In this document: positions 48,501 through 58,070 of the stretch, in pieces | How positions within the stretch are numbered: position 1 is the stretch's first letter | How the letters are laid out: each line of letters begins with the position of its first letter | Origin: Stramonita haemastoma | Lineage: Eukaryota; Mollusca; Gastropoda; Neogastropoda; Muricidae | Direction of reading: 5' to 3' | DNA length: 64,000 nt | Assembly (NCBI GenBank): GCA_030674155.1 | Contig: CM060334.1 | Coordinates: 31,243,874-31,307,873 of the forward strand | The notes under the pieces: model-generated | Told to the model about the DNA's origin: nothing | The model's input: the letters and a program-made list of their open reading frames with translations, nothing else | Databases searched by the model: none | Made by a program: the position numbers and the translations under genes

Positions 48501-49986
48501 GTGCATACAGTTTATATTTCGTTGTGCCTTAATGACATCAAAAACCCCCCACCAAATCTAGGGGTGCATGCAGTTGATATTGTACTGTGCCTTACTGACT
48601 GATAAAAAATCTAGAGGTGCATGCACTTTATATTGTGTTGTGCCTTAGTGACTGATAACCAAAAATAGTGGGTGCATTATATAATTGGAAGCACTTTGAA
48701 ACGTGTAAAATAAGTTACTGTGAAAGCATGGAAAGTAACGTTACCTCATACTTGTAGAAGCTGTGGCCTTGCCAGCTCAGCATGTCGACGACATAGTAGG
48801 TCTCATTTTCATCATTGTACAGGCAGTCCAGAATTGTGCACTGACCCTCGTCTGATACAGAAAATTCACATTTTGCTAATGTCAAGTCGAAATACTTTAA
48901 CTCATTGGCGTTATGTTTAGCTATTGACACAACAATAAAAAAAATTTAAACACTTAAATCTTTTTTCAATCCAAAGGAAATTACTCAGGTTGCTAGCTGA
49001 ATTAGTCTCCTATCAAATGATTTCCTCCCTTTAACTGTTAGTTGCTTTGCATTTTATGCTGTTGGACTTTTTCTAACATTACTGTGAGCTGATGATTGTT
49101 CAATGTGAAAATGGTGACAAAGAAGAGGTGCAAATTGAAAGAGGCAGCATTGCCAAATTTTTCTTGACAGTGACTCCTGAGCCTCAAGAAACATAACTGT
49201 GTGAGAAATCCATGTGATTCCTTCATGAGGATTAGCAGATGGATTTTACACCTTGTTGAGAGAAGCCTGTGTGTGTCAAAAGTTTTGTGTTGTTTTTTTT
49301 CTTTTAGCAACCACTGACCAACTTTAAGGAAAAACACAAAAAACATTGGGAGATCTGTGGAGAAATAGCTCTGTAAATCCTAAGTGTTTCAAATAAACTT
49401 TGATATATGATATATTTGGTTTTATCAATCTGAGAGTGATATATAATTTTTTTTAAAAGGATGCCAAAAGACTGTCACAGTTTTGTTGAGAAGTGCAAAG
49501 GACTGTGACTCCATTGTGTGAATCATACCATGAAGGTAAACTGCAGAGTTTAACACTGACAGGCGTGCAATATGGTAAAGACCACAGGCTAGGCCACACA
49601 TGAGTAAGTCAAGGCATAAAATTTGTGCAAAATTCGAATTTGTTAAAACTGTAAATTGTTGTTGATTGTGTGTTGTGTAGGTCAAATGCAAGCGCTTTGA
49701 TTTATTTTTACAAGATATAGCGCTACACAAATTCCATATATTATTATTATTATAAAGGGTAAAAAATGCTATCAACAGTTTATATCCATTAACAGGTATT
49801 TTCTATGTAAACACAAGTTCCAGGCTTGCATACATGTGTACAAGCATCATATGCATGTGTGTGCCTGTGTATGGATATATATATGTGTGCATGTGCATGT
49901 ATGCATGTGTGTGTGTGTGTGTCTTTGCGTGTGTGCATGCGTGCGTGTGTGCGAGTGTTTGACTCTGTGTGTATGTGTGAGTGACT

Positions 49987-50030
<44 letters not shown>

Positions 50031-50474
50031 GCGTGTGTGCACGTGTGCACGCGTGCATGTGTGTACATGAGTGCGTGCATGCGCTTCCATATATGTGCAT
50101 GTCCATGAGTGCGCATATGCCTGTGTGCCTGCATGCCTGTGAGAGCAAGTTGTCCCTAGAAGGTGTAAGAATGCAAGCATACAAGCCGTATCTGTAGTGT
50201 TGGATGGAGGAAAAGCCTGCAGCAGAAAAAGGCATTTAAATCTGTGTGCAAAATACCTTCCACTTTGCTGATGTCACTGGGACTGCCACCAGGCAAGTGT
50301 GTGTCATGCTCACAGATCCACGTCCCCTCCATGTCGTACACGCGTGTTGATTTCTGTTTCAGAAAGAGTATATATTAGGGCACTCCACTCACATATGCAC
50401 ACACATGCACATACACACAAACACATACACACACAACATGCATACACACACACTCACATACACATACGCCAAGA

Positions 50475-50547
<73 letters not shown>

Positions 50548-51883
50548 CTTGAACATGCATCCCCCCCCCCCCAACCACCACCACAACTACTAATACTATC
50601 ACAGCCACTATACTTGTACTACTGAGCTAACCCATCATACTATCGCTTATCCCTGAAGTAAAAATGCGGCTACCTCAAAAAAACGATGGCATATAATAAA
50701 ATCTAAACATAGGTGAACCTCAAAGAACACCAAGGAACAACCCCCCACCCCACCCCCCAAACAACATCACAAAAACAAACCAGCTTTGACACAGCCATCA
50801 CATCCCAGGAGAACTCACATGGGAGGCAATGACCAGGACCCGGTCGGCCTCAGGACACACGGTGCACAGCCACTCCTGCACAAGGTCCTCAGGCATCTGC
50901 TCTTTCTGGTCCACCACAGTAGGCATCATGATCTGGGAGGGGCAGAAGTTTGCACGTTAAAAGCTCACAGTGTGGGGCACAGACGGAAATCTATGGTACA
51001 CACACACACACACAATGACAAAGCTAAATGCATACGCACAAACACACAGAGAAGATCCTGACCCTACATTTAGTTTGATCTCATAATATGGACATATTGT
51101 TTATGAATACTTGATGACACTTTCCTTTTTAAAAAAAGAAGTAAAATCAGTGATACATGCGCACACACAAAGATACATGCATACGCACAAACACAGAGAA
51201 GATCCTGACCCTACATTTATTTGACTGCATGATATGGACATACCGTTTATGAATACTTGATGACTTTTTTTTCTTTTTTTAAAGTAAAATCTAGACCAAA
51301 ACTTTTGGTCTAACATATGCTAACACACCTTTCTTTTCAGTCAATGTTTCCTTTTAAAATTGATTTGATATCCTAATTTTAGACATGCCACGAACTTGAA
51401 CTAAATCCCTTTTCTGAGTTCATTAAGTAACTAATTGGAGCTGTTTTAAGGTTTAAGCAATATTTATTCTATGATGCACTGTTTTGGCCATTTCTTAAAA
51501 ATTAACCATCCCTTATAGACAGAATGTGGCAACTGAAAGGTGGGTAAAAACAGTCGCATATGCAAAATATAACCATTGGTGAACCTAGGAAGTCTAGCTG
51601 AGGAATAAATAAAATCCCCAACAACAACAAACAAATGAATAAACAATCAGCAAACATAATGGAACTGGTAAGACCAGCCATATCATGTTTTAATCTTAAA
51701 GTTTATTTTGTGTGCTTTTGATATTTATGATGAATTTTAAAAAATATGAATAGATATCTTTGTGTATTTTGTATTAAATCAAAGCAGTGAATGCCATTAA
51801 ACCAAAATGTTTGGACACTCACATACTTATCTTGACAAGGTGTAAGTTTAACAGATAATCGCAAGCAATATTCAAATTACTTG

Positions 51884-51957
<74 letters not shown>

Positions 51958-52125
51958 AGTATATATGTACTACTTGTATATATATCGGTGGATCGGTGGT
52001 CTAGGTGGTCACGCGCCTTGCCTAGAAAGCAAAAAGTCCGGGTCGGAGTGTGCGGGGTTCGTACCCCGTTTGGACCCAAAACTTTTTCCCCATCCATTAG
52101 ACCCTGAGTGGTGGTCTGGGCGCTA

Positions 52126-52156
<31 letters not shown>

Positions 52157-52417
52157 CGTGTGTTACACATCACTATTTAGCGCACGTAAAAGAACCCATG
52201 GCAACAAGGGAGTTGTCCCTGGCAAAATTCTGTAGAAAAAAGCCACTCTGATAGGGAAACAAATACACTTGCATGCAGGAAAAAGAAAAAAAAATGGGTA
52301 GGCGCTGCACTTGTGGCGACGTGCTCTCCCCGGGGAGAGCAGCCCCAATTTCACGCAGAGAAATCTGCCGTGACATAAAGTGGTACAAAATACAAAAATA
52401 CAAAAATATATATATAT

Positions 52418-52480
<63 letters not shown>

Positions 52481-53522
52481 ATATCTATATCTTTATCCTC
52501 AATGTCACACTAAAATAAATTATGAAAAGCAGATCATTGTGCTGCTCTGGCAGTCTCAAATGTAACTGGATTTCTATCGCATCATCATTATCAACTTTAC
52601 TGATCACTGCGAAATAAATAAAAGTCAGTTTCAAACGAATGATTTTTCAAAAATTCAAATAGATCCCACATCATTCTATATCATCACTTTTACACAATAC
52701 AGTATCACTTGTGCATTTTTCATTATGGGTGCTTTCTGAAAAATAAGATTTACAAAGGCTATAATGTTAAAGGGGCATTGTAAGGCTGGAAACAAAAAGC
52801 AGAAAAGAAAATGCATTTTTTCCTGCAGCTCCCAGAGTGAAACTATGTCTGAGAAAACAGCCAGAGGTGAACTACACAGTGAGCTGTCTTTCTAACCCCT
52901 CTTTTTCCACAAAAGGTAAGGCAAGTTTATGTAACTGAGTTTACACTGTTTACTGAGTTTACAAGTTTACACTGTAGCTACACTGAAATGTGCTAGTTTG
53001 GCCATTGTTTAAAAATTCAGCAAATATGAAATAAATGGATTTAACTAGACTAGATCTACAGTTTCTTTTATGTACTAATTTTAGAGGCATATTTTCCTTA
53101 TTTTTTGTGCTAGTCAAATTTTTCACGTTCATATGTAACCTACTTAAACTGATTTGACTGTACAGCGCGGTGAGCCCATGTTTTGGGGAATTTGCGCTAT
53201 ATAAGCCTCCATTTTATTATCATTACTATCATTATATATTATCAGTACAGTACAGCAAAGTATGGTCTGCATACCTGGTTCTGGAAGCAGTTGAAGTAGG
53301 ACTGGTTGTTGTCCCCTGCCCCGTTTTCTCCTGTCTTTGGCTTGGTGGCCTGCACGATGCGCTTGATCAGCCCTTCGTCGTCAAAGCCAGACCTTGAGTT
53401 GTTCAAAACCCTTTACACTCAAACATTAGTCTTTCAAGAAGTTAGGACGAGAGAGAGACACACAGACAAACAGACAGACAGACAGACAGAGAGAGAGAGA
53501 GAGACAGAGAGAGACAGAGACA

Positions 53523-53586
<64 letters not shown>

Positions 53587-56500
53587 CACAGAGAGAGAAG
53601 ACAGAGAGAGAGAGAGACACAGAGAGAGAGAGACACAGAGAGAAGAGAGAGAGAGAGAGAGGGGAGAAGAGAGAGAGAGAGAGAGAAGAGAGAGAGAGAA
53701 AGAGAGAGAGAAAGAGAAGAGAGAGAGAGAAACTGAGAGGGAGAAACAGAGACAAAGAGAGAGAGAAACTGAGAGGGAGAGACAGAGACACAGAGAAAAA
53801 GAGTGGTGCATGTATGTGTGCATGCATGTCCGCATACGCAATTCTACTAATCCTTCATAACCGTCAAGTTATATTTTAATTACAGCATAAATGAATAAAT
53901 ACTTCATCTGCTATTTAAAAAGTCAAAACTAAGCATCAAATTGCATATAACACAACAAAATAGTTATGCTGCTATCTCATCTCAAATATATTGCACCCAA
54001 TTACACATAATGCATCACTACAACACAACTTGCTTTTTGCTTTTGTCCTTATTGTTTATCTCAACTCCAGGCCCTCATCTTCCTAGCTCTTCCCTTGTGC
54101 ATTTTTAATTCAAACATTTTAACCTACCTTCCAGTTACATCATAAACCTCACTTTCCCTTTAACTTCTATTGCTAGGTACCCAACATCAACAAGTGTAAC
54201 AATCTTGTAACTAAGTTCCAGCCCCTAAGCTACTCTTAAGATACATCATTTTTCCTTCATCTTCTCTTACTAGACATCTATTAGCAAAAACTTTGAACTT
54301 CTTAACAGAATAATCTTGCAACATAGATCCTGCTACCACACCACAAGATACATCACCAACACACTCCCTTTCGCCTCAAATTCTCTTACTAGGCATCTGA
54401 TATTAAAAAGTATGAACAGAATTTTATATGTGCATGTGTGTGCAATGCATGTGTGTGTATGTGAGTGAACACTTGCATGTGGGTGAACATGCATGTGGGT
54501 GGTTTGTGTACTTGCATGTGCATGTACGGATATCAATGATGTATAAAAATACTAAATATGCACACAGCATACAAAACTGCCTAGAATACCGTAACTGACA
54601 AGCCTATTTTCCATGACAAACTCTTTTCCAAACACTTATAAATCTGACTCGTAACTCACATGAACTGAACATCTATAAACACAGTGACTGACAAGCAATG
54701 TTTTCCACTCATAACAAACTGTTTTCCTAACGTTTATAAATCTGACTCGTAACTCACATGAACTGAACGTCTATAAACACTGTGACTGACAAGCACTAAT
54801 TTCCATTCATAACAAACTGTTTTCCTAACTGAACGTCTATAAAGACTGTGACTGACAAGCACTGTTTCGATTCACAACAAACAGTTTTCCTATCTAACCT
54901 TTATAAATCTGACTCGTACCTCACATAAACCGAACGTCTGGTTTTTTGTTGTAAGGACATAAAAGTATTGATGAACATGCCTGCACATACCAGCTTCCTC
55001 CCCCTGGCTAAACACTTACAAGCTCTGCTTCTGCAGGACCTGTTTGCGCAGTGTGTCCAGCTGTTCCGGGGTGGCCGTGTACACCATCTCCTCCATGTCC
55101 AGCAGCTGACCCCCAGGGTCCAGCCTCAGGCCGGAGGACACTTTCTCCGCCAACTCATCTACCTCTCTGCCCACACAAAAAACAACATTCAGTTAGTTAC
55201 TTTTTTTTTTGAGGGGGGGGGGGGAGGTTTATCAGGTGTATGCCTATTCTCTGAAAATTTCACACTGGAAAATGTTTTTTTTGGTATAATTTTCAATCAC
55301 TTCATCTAAATGTTCTTTATCTATAGATAATTTTCAATCACTTCATTTAAATGTTCTTGCCCTATGATTTTCTATCACTTCCTCATCCTGTATCAGCAAT
55401 TTGTCTACTAACTGAAAATTCTAGGTTTGAATACTACTAAAAAAAAAAAATCCTATCACTTCACCTTTCAGTACCAGCTGTAGACTCAATGTTTGAAATT
55501 TCTGTGTTAATTTTTTTTTTTTCTTTTTGATCACTTTGTCTTCCTGTATTGATTTCACTTTGTGCCCAGTCTGTGAACATTGTGTACAAGAAGTTTTTCT
55601 CTTTTGAGTTTTTATCACTTTGTCTTCCGAATATAAAATAACATACCCACTCTTCTGAAGTTATCAAACTGTTTTGTTTGCTTTTTTTTTTTGGGGGGGG
55701 GGGGGGGGGAGGGAGGGGGGAGGGGGTTCTTGCTTAGCAAAGATCTCTTACCCTCGTTGGTCAAAAAGGAACTCTGTAAATGTAATCCCACAACCACAAA
55801 CATGCCATGCTGATATGAGTGTTGTCTTGATGAAGACATTGGGCAGAGTGGGAACAGCCTTTTGGGGAGAGTGGAGTCAGCACTGATGTTAACTCCAGGG
55901 GAAAAATCCTCTCCAACGGGAATCGAACTCAGGTTGTCAAATCGCCAGCGCAATGTTCTGACCACTAGGCTAAGGGTAAGGTACTAAGGGTAACATCTAT
56001 GCTTGATTTCAGTCCATTTTTTTGGTAACAATTCAACCTTAGTACTAAACTTCTTAAGCCTTCTTTATATGCATTAATGAACACAATAACTTGAATAAGC
56101 TCCAAAAGCTTAAACAGACAATAACTGGTATTACAGGAACTCGATGGAACAATAGAATATATAGATATGCGGGTCAACAAACAGTACTACTGAATTAAAC
56201 TTACATTGCATACAGTCTCCACCAGACCTCTTGATATTTATAGATCCTGTGACAAGCATCAAATGAGTCCAAAGTTAAGGGCATGCTAAAGCTAAGACAG
56301 TACAGCTGCTGGGAAGGGTCTTCATTCACAGCACCCCCCCCCCCCCCCCCCTCCCTATTTCTAGGAATTAAAAAAAAAAAAATCTGTACTTTACGACTTA
56401 TTCAAGTTACTGCGTTTTTAGACTTGTTGCATGTTCTTGTGGGTTTTTTTTTCTTCAGTTTATCATCATTTCTTTGATTCATTTTTATTGAACAAGATAG

Positions 56501-56670
56501 TGGGCAACTTCTATCAAAAGTTTGCACTGAACTGAATCCTTTGCCTCATGTGAACTCACAATACAATGTGCTTATCCAGTTATCCTGTATCTCAATTCAG
56601 AGATCAATTTCACTGCATGATCTTCAGTGTCATCTTTCTCTTAAGCTGAGAGTCAAAATGATTAAACTAA

Positions 56671-56725
<55 letters not shown>

Positions 56726-57759
56726 GTGTGTGTGTGGTGTGTCGTGTGTGGTGTGTGTGTGTGTGGTGTGTGAGTGTTAGTGTGTGCATGCATGTGTGCA
56801 TGCACATGTGTACATGTGCATGTGTGTGAAACACAAAACGGATGTAGCAAATGCTGTGGTTTTTAGGTTTACCTTTTTTTCTAACCCAGAAATCAGCTCA
56901 TCATTAAATCTTTTCAATTCTTTTTGATATTTTTTTTTGGCTGGCCTAGAGATCCATTTCCAAAATTGTTTGCACAAATTTATACCCTATGGCTTTTTTT
57001 AATATATATTTTTTAATCTTCCTCCATTTTTAAAGCACTTAGGCTAATGTGAATATTCAGGCTGTGCCACAAGAAGTTACGACAGGTGTAACTCAAATGG
57101 GCCCCTTGTATTCAATTTCCACTTCTTCCGTTTCATCAATTTCTCTTCCGAAGCACAGCAAGACAAAAGCGAAAAAAGCCCGTACCGTAGACGACTTTTA
57201 ACACAGCTTTTTCCCCAAAAGACACAACTGTCAATAACATAGGCCTGCTTTAACTTCATTTTGTGATGCGCTTTTTGTCTGATAGAATTGTTTTGAGTCA
57301 CGACTCGGGTTTGTTGTGTAGGTGTGCAAACACTGCCAATGGTTGGCCGGCGTGTTACTGTACCGTGTACGGTTAACTTTCAACAAATGTTTTAAGACTC
57401 CTCATATCTCCTTACATAGTATCTCCCTGAGAAATTGATGACAGAAAAGCTGTCATTCAAAAAAATATGGTCTAATGGCTTTACGAGTGTAGGGCACTGT
57501 AACACCAGAGTGTTTTCATTTTGTTATGTGCAGACGACAGTGTTCCGTCGTAGGCCTAACAGATGAGCAGAGCAGTCTGCGGCCGCAGAAAACTCACCCC
57601 TTCATTTCAATAATTTTAAGACACCTCATGCCTGAATGATATGTGCATCATCAAATGAAAACAAAAAAGTGCATTCACATGTAACTTCGGGTTTGCATTC
57701 AGCATGTACACTACACAATGAGCCTTCAAAACAATTTGCAAAACGTACCTTGTCGCCAT
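38674..57759 (-). CDS. First snurportin-like m3G-cap-binding module (12 exons)
   Basis: Exons 57749-57759, 57598-57624, 56873-56945, 55020-55162, 53275-53392, 50819-50932, 50257-50353, 48745-48851, 45115-45192, 43683-43781, 41550-41835 and 38674-38939 join in frame to 473 residues without a stop. Residues 1-85 are Lys/Glu-rich and helix-prone ([17 protein letters not shown]). About 125-330 form a snurportin-type cap-binding domain ([62 protein letters not shown]). Then come a basic segment ([11 protein letters not shown]) and a Tyr/Gly/Gln tail. W276 of human snurportin has its equivalent at 312. W107 and K144 equivalents are lost, so cap binding may be weak. The last exon ends in phase 0 at a GTAGGG donor, so translation must continue elsewhere, most simply into the exon at 27148. 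Confidence 0.82.
39940..40815. repeat. Compound (GA)n minisatellite, about five units
   Basis: Long (GA)n arrays at 40135-40224, 40362-40448, 40559-40650 and 40730-40810 alternate with a roughly 100-base spacer (TCAAAGTCAATTT, GTATTTCCAA, GATCTAGATGAGAAGAG, CCAATATCAAAGT). Array and spacer together form the repeat unit. Confidence 0.9.
40990..41075. promoter_or_regulatory. Cluster of CRE-like TGACGTCA motifs
   Basis: TGACGTCA occurs at 40995-41002 and 41063-41070, with TGACGTAA at 41042-41049. All lie in the hAT-like element, so they may be mobile binding sites for CREB/ATF-type factors. Function is not shown. Confidence 0.45.
41550..41835 (-). CDS. Module 1 exon 11 (cap-stacking Trp)
   Basis: Acceptor TTGCCAG, phase 0 in, phase 1 out at GTAAGC. 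It begins [20 protein letters not shown] with Trp at residue 23. It continues into a charged helical region ([20 protein letters not shown]) and a basic Asn/Gly-rich end. It is longer than the corresponding part of human snurportin. Confidence 0.92.
41877..42330 (+). repeat. Repeat family E, longer copy
   Basis: Starts CGTTCCACCACGAAATGA and ends near CAATTCTAGTGGCTTTC. It shares ordered blocks with 8205-8465 and contains an additional 150 bases in the middle. Confidence 0.65.
42735..43035 (+). mobile_element. SINE family A
   Basis: Head GGGTTTGAATTCTG, body with ACTCCATTCACACTCCCC, core GATGAGACTATAAACC, GTGTGCCAGTGACAAAATTT, tail CTTGATATAAAAGAATAAAT. Confidence 0.8.
43683..43781 (-). CDS. 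Module 1 exon 10
   Basis: 33 codons, phase 0/0, donor GTAAGA. The acceptor ATTATCAG at 43782 keeps the frame ([20 protein letters not shown]). A nearer TTTTCAG, 18 bases inside, would lose the frame with the preceding exon, although in this register it could serve only if phase 1 were supplied. The upstream acceptor is therefore chosen. Confidence 0.8.
43974..44009. repeat. (CA)n microsatellite
   Basis: About 17 CA units. Confidence 0.95.
45115..45192 (-). CDS. Module 1 exon 9
   Basis: 26 codons, phase 0/0, acceptor CTTGCAG, donor [26 protein letters not shown] is more diverged than the matching module 2 exon (AEFRFHWIN) but has nearly the same length (26 against 25 codons) and the same flanking phases. 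Confidence 0.82.
45265..45350 (+). mobile_element. SINE family A, 3' end only
   Basis: TGCATACATGCCGGGACTGG ATGAAAAAAAAGCACATGAG and the GAAATAAAAGAATAAAATGA tail, inserted about 75 bases upstream (in gene direction) of exon 45115-45192. Confidence 0.75.
45477..45550. repeat. (AT)n microsatellite
   Basis: About 35 AT units with one ATAATAT break. Confidence 0.95.
45690..48660. repeat. 3-kb satellite array, unit about 54-58 bp, some 50 copies
   Basis: The unit contains CTAGGGGTGCATGCACTTTA, then TATTGTGCTGTGCCTTACTG and GCTTATAAAAAAAAT. Copies vary by point changes and A-run length. Sub-types (CTTACTGGCTTATAA, CTTAATGACTTAT, TGACTTAGTGACTGACAAA) recur in blocks, showing higher-order duplication (for example 47460-47700 is repeated at 47815-48050). 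It lies wholly in the intron between exons 48745-48851 and 45115-45192. Confidence 0.97.
48745..48851 (-). CDS. Module 1 exon 8
   Basis: Phase 1 in (Asp across the junction), phase 0 out at [26 protein letters not shown] is followed by [15 protein letters not shown], very close to the human [20 protein letters not shown] block. Confidence 0.95.
49880..50130. repeat. GT/GC-rich simple sequence
   Basis: GTGTGTGC-type runs with a pure (GT)n core at 49998-50024. Open frames across it are repeat artefacts. Confidence 0.9.
50257..50353 (-). CDS. Module 1 exon 7
   Basis: Phase 0 in, phase 1 out at GTATTT, acceptor [26 protein letters not shown], then [12 protein letters not shown]. The K144 position of human snurportin is Met here. 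Confidence 0.92.
50395..50560. repeat. (CA)n microsatellite
   Basis: Interrupted ACAC-type repeats followed by a pure array of about 34 CA units (50476-50545), 40 bases from exon 50257-50353. Confidence 0.93.
50819..50932 (-). CDS. Module 1 exon 6
   Basis: 38 codons, phase 0/0, acceptor CCTCCCAG, donor [23 protein letters not shown], then [19 protein letters not shown]. It has three more residues than human before the QEW motif; the W107 position is Val. Confidence 0.93.
51886..51957. repeat. (AT)n microsatellite at the SINE head
   Basis: About 34 AT units directly before the SINE at 51985. Confidence 0.95.
51985..52405 (+). mobile_element. SINE family B, best copy
   Basis: tRNA-like head (GGTGGTCTAGGTGGTCACGC, B-box-like GGGTTCGTACCCCG). 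The core TTCGGATGAGACGATAAACC is followed by CGCACGTAAAAGAACCCATG, GTTGTCCCTGGCAAAATTCT, GGGTAGGCGCTGCACTTGTG and ACATAAAGTGGTAC. It ends in (AAATAC)n running into (AT)n. Confidence 0.9.
52406..52500. repeat. (AT)n microsatellite at the SINE tail
   Basis: (AT)n with one ATAAT break, continuous with the A-rich SINE tail. It was probably seeded by it. Confidence 0.93.
53275..53392 (-). CDS. Module 1 exon 5
   Basis: 118 bases; the first base completes Leu, then [20 protein letters not shown] and a Gly/Asn-rich end, phase 0 out at GTATGC. The acceptor AACTCAAG is weak (poor pyrimidine tract); it is chosen because it restores the frame from the previous donor. Confidence 0.75.
53447..53805. repeat. 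GA/GACA simple-sequence tract
   Basis: GACAGACA, then (GA)n with CAGAGA, AGAAGAGA and GAAACTGAGAGGGAGA sub-repeats. It begins about 50 bases from exon 53275-53392. Confidence 0.93.
54060..54420. repeat. Degenerate tandem repeat, about 105-110 bp unit
   Basis: Three units end in related strings: CTATTGCTAGGTACCCAACA, TCTTACTAGACATCTATTAG and CTCTTACTAGGCATCTGATA. Each is preceded by AGATACATCA or GTTACATCA. The copies are strongly diverged. Confidence 0.55.
54585..54945. repeat. Tandem repeat, about 107-bp unit, 3.5 copies
   Basis: TATAAATCTGACTCGTAACT CACATGAACTGAAC and CTGACAAGCA...ACAAACTGTTTTCCTAAC recur in register. The third copy is shortened. Confidence 0.88.
55020..55162 (-). CDS. 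Module 1 exon 4
   Basis: [37 protein letters not shown] and on, phase 2 out at GTAAGT. Two overlapping acceptors exist (GGGCAG and GCAGAG). Start 55162 fits a phase-0 upstream exon (56873-56945). Start 55166 would fit the phase-2 donor at 57598 directly, skipping that exon. Confidence 0.85.
55855..55985 (-). mobile_element. SINE family A, head half, reverse
   Basis: TTTTGGGGAGAGTGGAGTCA GCACTGATG, AACTCCAGGGGAAAAATCC and CGGGAATCGAACTCAGGTTG end at the tRNA-like start. Confidence 0.8.
56673..56800. repeat. (GT)n microsatellite, imperfect
   Basis: About 25 pure GT units, then GTGTGGTGTGTCGTG-type variants. It lies 70 bases beyond exon 56873-56945. Confidence 0.92.
56873..56945 (-). CDS. Module 1 exon 3
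   Basis: 73 bases, first base completes Gly, then [24 protein letters not shown] and a GTAAAC donor in phase 0. Acceptor ATCTCTAG. The peptide is helical and Lys-rich and runs smoothly into VDELAEKV. It carries basic charge but no snurportin-type importin-beta-binding sequence. Confidence 0.6.
57100..57610. promoter_or_regulatory. CpG-rich region at the 5' end of the snurportin-like locus
   Basis: CpGs are dense (CGTACCGTAGACGAC, TTGGCCGGCGTG, CGTCGTAGG, CTGCGGCCGCAG) compared with flanking DNA. It covers the proposed first coding exons and intron, as CpG-rich promoters often do. No TATA box is seen. Confidence 0.45.
57598..57624 (-). CDS. Module 1 exon 2, 27-base micro-exon
   Basis: Between GCATGAG and the strong donor GTGAGT it encodes CLKIIEMK with split codons at both sides (phase 2/2). 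It fits both neighbours. An in-frame ATG at 57629 just before it would also allow translation to start here (MRCLKII). Short length makes this the least certain of the coding exons. Confidence 0.45.
57749..57759 (-). CDS. Module 1 first coding exon (proposed start)
   Basis: ATGGCGACAAG followed by donor GTACGT, with G at +4 of the start. Joined to the next exon it gives [13 protein letters not shown]. Upstream sequence to a CCTCCAG acceptor (57810) would be 5' UTR. The same exon is open in another frame ([20 protein letters not shown]), which cannot continue beyond the next junction. Confidence 0.45.
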
Positions 57760-57898
57760 TGTACCAAACGTAATGTGAACTCAACAGAATTCTCTCCCTT
57801 GAATACTGCTGGAGGTAAATAAAAAAAAAAAAAAAGGCAGAAGAAGAAAAAAAGTAAAAGACCAAAAAAAAATTGCATGTATCGACTTACCAGAATCT

Positions 57899-58070
57899 TA
57901 AAAAAAACTATCATTTTTTTTGTAGCCATTGAATAGCGCACAAAGAAAAAGAGTTTCGGCATTGCGAACGGACTCCAATGTATCATGTCTATTGTGTACA
58001 AAATCCTGGACCCTGCATATGATGCCACTGCCCATTTTGCAATGCTGCCTGCCTTCAGGGTTCTGAGAAA
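57899..58070 (-). other. Possible non-coding 5' exon
   Basis: An acceptor-like TTTCTCAG at 58071 and a strong donor GTAAGT after position 57899 bracket 172 bases that could splice to 57810. Two frames are open over much of it; neither joins the coding frame downstream, so it is listed as a possible 5' UTR exon with an upstream open frame (MATKKMIVFFKIL). Confidence 0.3.

Noticed and set aside
47675..48602. Repeating peptides ([11 protein letters not shown] type) in the satellite
   Set aside because: The frame is set by the 56-bp unit and breaks with each length variant; there is no start context or splice signal.
45690..48660. CRISPR-like array
   Set aside because: Units are contiguous and spacerless with variable A runs. 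This is a eukaryotic satellite, not repeats separated by unique spacers.
53306..53860. 184-codon Arg/Glu/Thr-rich frame
   Set aside because: It runs out of a real minus-strand exon into a GA/GACA tract on the opposite strand. The coding look comes from the exon and the repeat.
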